The position numbers were made by a program, and so were the translations under genes. The notes beneath the pieces are model-generated. The model was not told the origin of the DNA and ran no database searches. It saw nothing but the letters and a program-made list of their open reading frames with translations. A stretch of 64,000 nucleotides of DNA from Caecitellus pseudoparvulus (taxonomy: Eukaryota; Bigyra: Bicosoecida). Each line of letters opens with the position of its first letter. Position 1 is the first letter of the stretch. The stretch spans positions 806,001-870,000 of the forward strand of contig CBFFRQ010000089.1 in NCBI GenBank assembly GCA_965644315.1, given 5' to 3'. Below are positions 55,127 to 62,907 of this stretch, in pieces.

Positions 55127-58100
55127 ATGCAGGGCAAGCCCCCTGCGTCACGCACCATGCGTGCAGCTGTAGCACAAGGCAAACCCCCAGGATCTCCTCC
55201 GCGAGGTGGGAGCCCGCCGCTGGGACGCAGGCGCACGGGCAGCGTTGCTGGGCGGCGTGGCGAGCTGCGTCCTCACGGTTCGCCAGGTGGTGGGGCGCCC
55301 AGCAGCAAGTTCGCTCCTGGCGGGGCAGCTGCGCGCACCCGGGATGTGAACCGTCTGCTGGAAACCATCGACTCGCAGATGGCAGCTGTGCGCAGCCAGA
55401 GGTACACCCGCCGAGCGACTCGAGCAGCCGCGTTGCTGACGCCGCTGCCTGAAGGGTTGGATGAGGTAGACATTGAAGTGGAGGAGGAGGCGTGTGTGGG
55501 CGGCCTGGAGGCGCCTGATGCCGGCTCCTCGTCCCGGAAGGGTGCCAGTTCCAAGGTGGACTTGAAGGTTGCCCTGAACTGGGCGGAGCAAGTGCACCCG
55601 CGAGTGGAGGTGGGAACACACCGGGTGCCCCTGGAAATCTGCAGCACCCAGCTGGGCCGGCACTGCTGCGTATTTTGCCGGTGGTGCGACCCTTGCCGGG
55701 AGGGCATCTACTCTGAGCTGGAGGCGTTTGGACCAGCTGTGAGCATGTTCTTCAAGGACCTCAAGTGCATGGCACTGGTGTTCCTGGTGCTGTCTGTGCT
55801 GGCTGTGCCGACGATCTTGTTGAACGTGACCCTGGGCACTGGTGCAGTGTCCCCCACTGTGCTGCTGAACGCGCGGTTCACAGACACCATGCTGGGGAAC
55901 CTGGGGTCGCCCGTCGTATCAGCGGGCAACGCCAGCGCCCTGAACGGCACCTCCAACGTGGAGACGTTCCAGCTGGCATTGGACTCGGTGGGCGTCTGTG
56001 GCGTCGCGGAGAGGAACGAAGCCGTGCGTGCGCTGTGCTCCCTCGGCGAAGGCGACATTGCGGGCCTGTACGTGGGCCTGGATGTCGCTGTTATGCTGCT
56101 GTTTTGGCTGCTGTACTGCTGGTGGCGTGTGTTCCAGCGGCGCGAGAACTGGCTCGTGGACCGCGACTTTGTGTCTGCCGGCGACTACACCGTGTTCGTG
56201 CGGGGCATCCCGAACGAAGTGGACGAGCTCACCCTGAAGTCCCACTTCGAGGAGGTGATCGGGGAGGCGGTGGCGTCGGTGTCCATTGCACGGGACGAGA
56301 AGGAGTACACGCGCCTGGCCGCCACGGCGGGGGTCATGCTGCGCCGGTGGGAGGAGCTCGCTGCTGCGACGGCAAAGCAGGTGCTGGTGGATGCAGCCAT
56401 GCAGCGGGGGCTGGCTGGCGCGAGTGAGGTCATGGACTTGGGCGGCCCTTCAGACCCGGCCGAGCCAGCCAGCGCATCTGGGAGGCCAGGCGGCCCGCCC
56501 CCCATCACGGGGTCCCCTCGCACGCGTTCGCTGGCGGGCAGGGGCAGGGCGCCGCCTGGCCCTGGGGGCATGGAGCCCCCCTCATACGGCAACTCCTCCA
56601 GCGACTTGCTAGGGGACATTGAAGCCGCCGCAGAGCTCATCACGGGGCTGAAAGTGACGCAGCGGGTGGGGGTGGGCGGCGTGGCCATGCCCGGGCTGGG
56701 GGCTCGCGAGGAGGTGGGGGGGGACGAAAGCGTGCACTTGACGTTTGCCGAGGCTGACGCGTCTGTTACCGCCCGCCTGCGCACCATTAGCACCATTGCT
56801 GGCCAGACAGCGGGGGACGCGCTGGAGGCTGAGCGGCGAACAGTGCTGGCTCGCCTGCGCAGCCTCATTCGGCAGGTGCGTCGGGCGCGCAGCATGCACG
56901 TGGGAGTGCTGGCGGATGCCGTGCGGTTCAACGACCAGGAGTTGCTGCGGGGGTGCGACCCGGCCGTCGTGCGGGCTGGTGCCGCCACTGCCTGGCGGGG
57001 CCTGGGCGCGACGACGGGGGCGTTCATCACGTTCGAGCGGCAAATGGGCAAGCTGAAGGCTCTGAAGGCGTACTCCAACTCCCGTTGGCGCGTGTGCCGT
57101 GTGTTCTGCCAAGGCCGGGCCCTGCGCCTGGTGCCTGACATCTCCCCTCGCATGGTCACGTCAGCTGTCAAGCGCCTGGCGCGAGGAGGGGTGCGGCGCC
57201 GGCGAGCTGCTTCCCGCCGCCAGTCCCAGTGGGACGCCATCCTCGCGCGCAGCAGCTCCACCAGCTCCAAGGACAAGGCCGAGCCGAGTGTGGAGGACGA
57301 GGATGTGCAGCGTGTCTTGCAGCCTGCCCGCGGCAGTGCCCTGTCCGCGCTCAGCATGGCAGCCGCGCGCGTCCCCGTGCGCAGCGTGATCCAGCTGGAG
57401 TCTGACTCCGAGTCGGACGAGGAGCGAAGCAGCCCCAGCAGCCCGCCTGGCAGTCCTGGCGGCCGCAGCGTTCTGCACGGTGCCCAGCCGCCCAAGCCCC
57501 GGCGCTCCCGGCGCCAGAGTGCCGTGGATGCTTGGGCAACGGCGGCGAGCCGGCGAGGCACGGGGCGCGGGCTGTCGCTGTTGCCCATCGTGACGACCGA
57601 GGGGGACCTCCCGCCGCCCCGAGCGTCTGAAGACTCGGCTGCCCTGCATGCCAGTGGCGAGAGCCCTGTCCTTGCGAGTCGGGTGCAGACTGCGCCTGCT
57701 GTGGTGCCGCAGTCCAGTGACTCCCTGGAGCAGCGCGCCATCCGTCGCAGCGTCGCGACGCTGCGGCGTCTGAGCCAGCGGTGGCACACTGGCATCGGTC
57801 CGTCAGGTCTCCTGTCGTCGCTGGAAGCGCAGGCAGGCGAAGAGGGGGAGGGCGGAGAGACAGGGAGCGACGGGGCGCGAAGGTCCACTGAGTCGAAGAA
57901 AGGCGCGGAGCGCATGGCGTTTGCGGGGGTGAGGGCGCGCAAGGGAAGCAGCGCGTGCGCAGATGGCAAGGCGTCCCCGCCGCCCCGCCCAAGCTCGCCT
58001 GTGGGGCGCAGCAAGCTGGGGGCGCTGGCAGTGCTGGCCAGTGTGCGCAATCTGGACATGCCGCCCCCCAGCAGCCAGGCCCACACGACCGTCGGCACCA

Positions 58101-60415
58101 CCATGGCATCTGCCAGCAGTCGGCGCCTGGTGGTTGGTAAGGGCGAGCCTGACCGCCTGACGTTCACAGCCAAGCAGCGCCGACGCCGCACCAGTACGTT
58201 GGAGGTGCTGCGTGCGTCAGTGCCGTTCTTTGTGCAGTGGAGCAACCTGAGCGTGAGCTGGTGGAGCCGCCTCCTGCGTGGCTCCCTCACAACGCTGCTG
58301 TTGGTGAGTGGTCTCACGCTGTCCTTCACCATGACAGCCGCCACGAACGAAGCGCTGGCGTCCGCTGCTGGGCGAGGCAAGGTGGACATCTGCCCAGTGG
58401 CGGGCACACCCATCTCAGACGAAGCGCTGGAGGCAGACCCCAACCTGCTGCCGTGCTACTGCCGGGAGCTGGACTTGCCATCTGCGCTGACGGATCCCCG
58501 CTGTTCCGGGTGGGTGGAGGCGGCTACGGTGGGCATGGGCGTAACCCTGGCGTCCTCCGTCACCATGGCAGGCGTGAACGTGCTGCTGCAGTTCGTCATC
58601 TTGGCCCTGACGCCCTTTGAAGCGCACTGGAGCAAGGATGCCGAGCAGCTCTCCCTCACCTGGCGCCTGTTCGTGTCCCTCTTCTTCAACACCGCCCTCA
58701 TCCAGCTGCTGGTGACGACGGACTGGAATGCCTTGTTTGGGCTGGACCTTGGCTTCAACTCCGCCGCAGACGGACGCCTGTACGCGGACCTGTTCTCGCC
58801 GGCCTGGTACGCCAACGTCGGCAGCGTGCTGTGTGCGGTCATGGCCTTCAACGTCGTCGCCCCGCACATGCTGCCGCTGTCCCAGCTGCTGCTGTACTCG
58901 TGCCAGCGCAAGTGGGCCACGCGGCGACCCATGTGGACGTGCTGGTGGCCCGTGACGCTCGTCTTTGCCTGCGATGGCGCCTGCTGCCCGTGTCTGTGTG
59001 GCGGCAGCGCGCGCCCCGTGTGTCCGGACCTGTGTGGCGGCATCTGCGTCTGCTCTGGCGCCTGCTGCTGCTTCGTCATGTCCTGTGCGGCGTGTGGCAG
59101 CGTGCAGGGCTCTCGCAGCCGGGCCATGCGGCACGGCACGCTGTCCAGGGGGGCCTCCCGCTCCTCTTCGTCCGACGACGGCCTGGGCATTGCTGTGGAC
59201 ATGGCGCTGAAGACCAGTGCGGCAGGACCCAGCCCCACCAGCAGCAGCCGGGCAGCGCTGGACTCTGGCCTGGCGAGTGGCGGTGGCAACGCCATGTTCG
59301 GGCGGCCGCTGCGGAGTGCAGGGGAGGACGAGGAGGGCGTGGAGATGGTGGGTGGGCGCGTGGGCAGCGGCGCCACGCACGTGCGGTCGCCGCTGCACAC
59401 TGACTCCACCCCGGCCGACAGACGCCGACGGCGGCGCATGACGCCCCCCACCGGCATTGGCCTGGACTCGTCGGTGATGGAGGCAGACTTGGCGGGACCC
59501 ATCATGCGTGTGTGTGACCCGGTGTGTGGCGCGTGTGTGCGGCGCCTGGAGGCTGGCTGGTTTGACTGGTGGGCGCCCAAGTCCCAGCGCCAGCTGAACG
59601 CCATCTTCACGGGCCCAGAGTTCCCCATCATCCAGCGGTACAGCGCCATCCTCACGACGGTGTTTGCCACGCTCATGTACAGCAGTGGCATCCCCCTCAT
59701 GTACCTGCTAGCGCTCGTGTCGTTCCTGCTGTTCATCGCCCTGGACAAGGCGCTGCTGCTGCGCTTCTACCGCAACCCGCTGCACTACGACAGTCTGCAG
59801 ATTAGCTCCCTGTCGGGCCTCATTCCCGCCGCCATTGTCCTGCATTGCATTATTGCTGCGTGGGCCTTCACGAACGACGCCGTGTTCCCGACGCGCGGTG
59901 ACAGTGTGGACGTGCTGCTCGTCCCGGCGCCTGACCTGGTGAACAGCCTCAGGGCACTCGTGCCCCTGAACGTGAACATTGTGGAGCGCCTCACCCGCGC
60001 ACACGTCCTGCCCATGCTGGGGCTGGCAGTGCTGGTGGTGTTCGTCGAGGTGGTGGTGCGGGGCAGCGTGGCGGTGGCAGACGGCTGGCGCCGGCGTGGG
60101 TGCTCCCTGCACAAGGCACGCGACCCCGTGCACGCGCCGTACTCCCAGCTCAAAGCGCAGAAACGCATCAAGGGCATGTCCACGTACAACATCTTGGAGG
60201 GCGTGGAGCTGAGTGAGCGGCTGAACCTGCCGGAGCACTTTACAGACCACTTCAGCTCCCTCTCTGACGTGTTGCTGTACCAAAGCCGCCGCATGGAGCA
60301 AATCATGAAGTGGACAAGTTTCAAAGTGCAGGCAACACAGCGCCAGCACAGCATTGCCAAGGCAAAGCACAGCGTCAAGAAGGCTTTCACTGCCGCCACA
60401 GAGGAAGACATCTGA
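55127..60415 (+). CDS. OSCA/TMEM63-like multi-pass channel protein
   Basis: 1,762 aa from the first in-frame ATG (MQGKPPASRTMR); no intron needed. First membrane segments: 'KCMALVFLVLSVLAVPTILL' (~214) and 'LYVGLDVAVMLLFWLLYCWW' (~314). Then comes the family's cytosolic ferredoxin-like block 'DYTVFVRGIPNEVDELTL' (~353), closed much later by 'TGAFITFERQMGKLKALKAY' (~630). A ~370-residue Ser/Arg-rich insert follows. The main pore-type region begins 'PFFVQWSNLSVSWWSRLLRG' (~1031), with several further segments to ~1680. A Cys cluster (14 Cys in 44 residues, ~1281-1325) lies between membrane segments. Osmo- or mechanosensitive cation conductance is known for the family; here it is inference. Other TMEM16/OSCA-superfamily assignments are possible. 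Confidence 0.6.
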   Translation: MQGKPPASRTMRAAVAQGKPPGSPPRGGSPPLGRRRTGSVAGRRGELRPHGSPGGGAPSSKFAPGGAAARTRDVNRLLETIDSQMAAVRSQRYTRRATRAAALLTPLPEGLDEVDIEVEEEACVGGLEAPDAGSSSRKGASSKVDLKVALNWAEQVHPRVEVGTHRVPLEICSTQLGRHCCVFCRWCDPCREGIYSELEAFGPAVSMFFKDLKCMALVFLVLSVLAVPTILLNVTLGTGAVSPTVLLNARFTDTMLGNLGSPVVSAGNASALNGTSNVETFQLALDSVGVCGVAERNEAVRALCSLGEGDIAGLYVGLDVAVMLLFWLLYCWWRVFQRRENWLVDRDFVSAGDYTVFVRGIPNEVDELTLKSHFEEVIGEAVASVSIARDEKEYTRLAATAGVMLRRWEELAAATAKQVLVDAAMQRGLAGASEVMDLGGPSDPAEPASASGRPGGPPPITGSPRTRSLAGRGRAPPGPGGMEPPSYGNSSSDLLGDIEAAAELITGLKVTQRVGVGGVAMPGLGAREEVGGDESVHLTFAEADASVTARLRTISTIAGQTAGDALEAERRTVLARLRSLIRQVRRARSMHVGVLADAVRFNDQELLRGCDPAVVRAGAATAWRGLGATTGAFITFERQMGKLKALKAYSNSRWRVCRVFCQGRALRLVPDISPRMVTSAVKRLARGGVRRRRAASRRQSQWDAILARSSSTSSKDKAEPSVEDEDVQRVLQPARGSALSALSMAAARVPVRSVIQLESDSESDEERSSPSSPPGSPGGRSVLHGAQPPKPRRSRRQSAVDAWATAASRRGTGRGLSLLPIVTTEGDLPPPRASEDSAALHASGESPVLASRVQTAPAVVPQSSDSLEQRAIRRSVATLRRLSQRWHTGIGPSGLLSSLEAQAGEEGEGGETGSDGARRSTESKKGAERMAFAGVRARKGSSACADGKASPPPRPSSPVGRSKLGALAVLASVRNLDMPPPSSQAHTTVGTTMASASSRRLVVGKGEPDRLTFTAKQRRRRTSTLEVLRASVPFFVQWSNLSVSWWSRLLRGSLTTLLLVSGLTLSFTMTAATNEALASAAGRGKVDICPVAGTPISDEALEADPNLLPCYCRELDLPSALTDPRCSGWVEAATVGMGVTLASSVTMAGVNVLLQFVILALTPFEAHWSKDAEQLSLTWRLFVSLFFNTALIQLLVTTDWNALFGLDLGFNSAADGRLYADLFSPAWYANVGSVLCAVMAFNVVAPHMLPLSQLLLYSCQRKWATRRPMWTCWWPVTLVFACDGACCPCLCGGSARPVCPDLCGGICVCSGACCCFVMSCAACGSVQGSRSRAMRHGTLSRGASRSSSSDDGLGIAVDMALKTSAAGPSPTSSSRAALDSGLASGGGNAMFGRPLRSAGEDEEGVEMVGGRVGSGATHVRSPLHTDSTPADRRRRRRMTPPTGIGLDSSVMEADLAGPIMRVCDPVCGACVRRLEAGWFDWWAPKSQRQLNAIFTGPEFPIIQRYSAILTTVFATLMYSSGIPLMYLLALVSFLLFIALDKALLLRFYRNPLHYDSLQISSLSGLIPAAIVLHCIIAAWAFTNDAVFPTRGDSVDVLLVPAPDLVNSLRALVPLNVNIVERLTRAHVLPMLGLAVLVVFVEVVVRGSVAVADGWRRRGCSLHKARDPVHAPYSQLKAQKRIKGMSTYNILEGVELSERLNLPEHFTDHFSSLSDVLLYQSRRMEQIMKWTSFKVQATQRQHSIAKAKHSVKKAFTAATEEDI

Positions 60416-60449
60416 TGGTCACGAGCTGTGTGCACTGCCTGGGATACCG

Positions 60450-61526
60450 CTAGGTGGCAGGGTCTGCCTGGGGCCGCAGCCGCTTACAGGCGTCAGCGTA
60501 CGTGTCGTGCACTGGCACATGCCCTGCCCAGTGCACATCGCCGTCGGGTGACGTGCGCACTTTGAACGCGACCACCAACACGCCCTCCCGCCGAGCACGC
60601 TGGAAGAGGTCAGCATACACAGCGTCAGCCCGGGCACAGGGGGCGAATGCATCGCAGTCATTTCTCTGAACCACCAGCACGAGGGCTGCCACAGGAGCAG
60701 CCGCGGGAGACGTGTCGGTTGGCGGGCTGCCGAATTCTTGCTGCAAGTTCAGCAGCTCCTCCAGGTGCCGCTGCCCCCGCACTGTCGTGGTGTCTGGGAA
60801 GAGGGCAGTGGGGCGGTATCGATGCGACAGAGAGGCATGTGGGGCGTCCCTGTCACCAGCGAAGGGCGAGGCTGGGTGGTGGTCGCTCAGCGTCACGCTC
60901 TTGACTTCGACAGCCAGGACCGAGCCGTTCTGGCGCTTCAGGAGGAAGTCCAGGCGAGTCTTGGGCCCCTTAGATGCCGTGCGCTTGGTCGCACTTGCAA
61001 TGGGGGTGTCACTCCCACCCCGGGCTCGCTTTCGACTCGCTCCTGCCTCGCCAGCGACGGAGTCTGCGTTCGACCCGGCCAGAGCTTGGCGGACCACTGG
61101 CATGGGTGCCTCCCGCCTGAGCACCTCCAAGGGAGCCCCTCCGCCCAGCGCCTCGTCCAGAAGGCCGGCATCTACAGCAGCAGCCACCATGTGGTTGGCT
61201 GCGGCAGAGTGGATGCCCACCCACTCGGGGGCGTGTGCTTGACTTGCCGCCTGCACGGCCACGAGGGAGTAGCCGAGCTTGCGCTTGGGGTCGGAGTTGG
61301 CGCTGACCAGGCAGGGCACCTCGCCGTCCAGCAGGCCAGTCATGGGGCCGGTGTTGGGGCAGTGCGCCACGACCACATCGTCGCTGGTGGGGGCTTGCAA
61401 GACCTCTGCACCAGTCGGCTTGTCCAGGCGCACGTCTGCCAGGAACCGCTTGTACCGCCGCAGCAGGGTCCCCCTCAGCAGTGTACCGAACGAATGGAGC
61501 ACTGGTATCTTAGTCGACGCAGCCAT
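60450..61526 (-). CDS. sfsA: SfsA family protein
   Basis: Bacterial/archaeal-type family with an OB-like N-terminal and a PD-(D/E)xK nuclease-like C-terminal domain; first named for sugar fermentation stimulation in E. coli, biochemical role unsettled. 358 aa from ATG 61526 (MAASTKIPVL); the frame upstream has only a GTG. Diagnostic blocks: LLRRYKRFLADVRL, VAHCPNTGPMTGLLDGEVP, SDPKRKLGYS, TRLDFLL (Asp193), AVEVKSVTL (Glu207, Lys209) and TTVRGQRHLEELL. A ~40-residue insert (about 150-188) not present in the E. coli protein carries the basic string SRKRARGGS. Convergent with the channel gene, 34 bp apart. Confidence 0.93.
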   Translation of the reverse strand: MAASTKIPVLHSFGTLLRGTLLRRYKRFLADVRLDKPTGAEVLQAPTSDDVVVAHCPNTGPMTGLLDGEVPCLVSANSDPKRKLGYSLVAVQAASQAHAPEWVGIHSAAANHMVAAAVDAGLLDEALGGGAPLEVLRREAPMPVVRQALAGSNADSVAGEAGASRKRARGGSDTPIASATKRTASKGPKTRLDFLLKRQNGSVLAVEVKSVTLSDHHPASPFAGDRDAPHASLSHRYRPTALFPDTTTVRGQRHLEELLNLQQEFGSPPTDTSPAAAPVAALVLVVQRNDCDAFAPCARADAVYADLFQRARREGVLVVAFKVRTSPDGDVHWAGHVPVHDTYADACKRLRPQADPAT

Positions 61527-61815
61527 TCGGTTGAAGATGCCAGCTTGAAGGGCAGGGCCACACGAACGGCGAGGCACTGGTTGGGAGGCTGAAACGCCTG
61601 TGAAACGGCTTTCGAGTGGGCCAAATGTGAGCGATAAGGCGGTCTAGTGGAGGATGCACGTTCAGCAGGTGGAGAGAGGGCAGTTGTTGATTTTGGTTTG
61701 CGGCACGGTGGGGTGATTGCTGGCACTGGGAGCACGTCAGGGCAGGGCAAGCATGTGTGGGGCTGCACTTCATGTTTGGCCAAGCCTGCGCTTTTGTCTG
61801 CAGACAACGAGGTGC

Positions 61816-62586
61816 TCAGGCACGCACTGGCTGGAAGGTTCGCCTTGTGTGCCTTGGCCTCTGGTTCATCCAGGCTGGGAGAGGCGGCCCTGGTGCCTTG
61901 GACGCTGGAGTTAGTGAGCTGCCTGCTGCGCTGCTTGCTGGAGTGCTGAGCAGACGCCCAGCGCTTTGGGGCGACTTGACTGCGGCCTCAGGGGGTGGAG
62001 TCTGAAAGTTCGGATCTCGTTCGCCCAGTGGCGTGTGGGAGACGGGTCCGAGGACCCGTCCGTGTCTCTTCAAGCTGTCGCTCGACCGGCCGGGCGAAGG
62101 CTTCGTCGGCCTGCCTCGGCGTCGGCCAGCTGGCGCGGGGCTGGGCGTGCGTAGCTCAATGACTCTGGGTTTTCGTGTGGATCCCTTCTTTGCCTTGCGC
62201 TTCGGTGCCTCTGCCTGCCTGCTGCGAGGCGCCTGGTGCGCAGTGTTTCGCAGCTGCGCAGCCTGCGTTGCGCACGAAACGCGCGGGGTTCAGCCGGCGC
62301 CTTGCGCCTGCGACTGCTGTGGCAACCCACCTTCAGCGCCGCTAGCTCGGCTGACAGGGAGTAACAACGGGCTCTGAACTCGGCGAGCTGTCCCAGGAGC
62401 ATGCGCTGCCAAGGCAGCAGGCGTTCGGAGTGCTGGTTGTGTGCGTTGCACACTCGCCGCGAGTCATACGTTTTGTTCCAGCAAGGCGTGGTTCCGATGC
62501 TGGAGGGAAACAACTGTGGCCAATGAATCTGATCCTGCCGTAGGCTCTCGTGGAGCCGACGCGGTGGGCGACACGTACTGCGCCAT
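61816..62586 (-). CDS. Small AT-hook protein with Shugoshin-like coiled coil
   Basis: Three exons, 62586-62470, 62405-62331 and 62214-61816, give 196 aa, phase 0 throughout. Exons 1 and 2 join to 'NHALLEQNRMLLGQLAEF' and 'RARCYSLSAELAALK'. This resembles the conserved Shugoshin N-terminal coiled coil, whose human SGO1 version has a similar 'LRKECYYLTCQLYALK'. Exon 3 is basic and Pro/Ser-rich, with an AT-hook core (GRRRGRPTKP) and 'PRVIELRTPSPAPA'. The last codons are followed by GTGCGTGCC, a typical donor in this window, so one more exon cannot be excluded (candidate acceptor 65 nt on). Gene existence is supported by three consistent junctions; the Shugoshin link is a pattern match only. Confidence 0.55.
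62041..62060 (-). repeat. 8-bp perfect hairpin inside exon 3 of the AT-hook gene
   Basis: GACGGGTC, loop CGAG, GACCCGTC. It lies in coding sequence (read R-V-L-G-P-V) and may be coincidental. Confidence 0.5.
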
Positions 62587-62907
62587 GCTGCAGCAATGGC
62601 AAGGTGTATGCTCGGACCCACCGAGTGCTTTTCACACACAAAAGGTAGTGCATTTGCATGCAAGTGGCGTAGGCAGGGGGGCGGTTTCAACGAAAGCAAG
62701 CAAGTGGTAGAAGGAAAGTGCTGCTGCATTGCATCTGACCTCTTCCTTGCCTGCCCAGGCACGGGAGCAAGCTGTTTGTGCCCAGGTCCTACAGCGGGTC
62801 TCGCTGCACTGGCGCAGACAGGGAGCCAAACAGGCCCCCGATCCATAAAGCCCAAACTACTACAGGCGGTAAGGCCCCTTGTCGCAAAAAATCCAGCCTA
62901 GTCTCGC
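62587..62907. other. Intergenic, 321 bp upstream of the AT-hook gene
   Basis: Lies between the leucyl-tRNA synthetase stop and the AT-hook gene start, both on the minus strand. No coding frame with support, no repeat, no RNA gene seen. Confidence 0.45.

Noticed and set aside
61475-61807. Minus-strand frame (contains PPAERASSTRPPYRSHLAHS) as a further exon of the AT-hook gene
   Set aside because: It could be reached by a GTGCGTGCC donor and keeps phase, but it runs 50 bp into the SfsA coding start. Left as an open alternative.
62070-62855. Minus-strand 261-codon frame over the AT-hook gene
   Set aside because: It runs through all three proposed exons and both introns in the wrong frame for exon 3. 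The spliced model gives a far more protein-like sequence.
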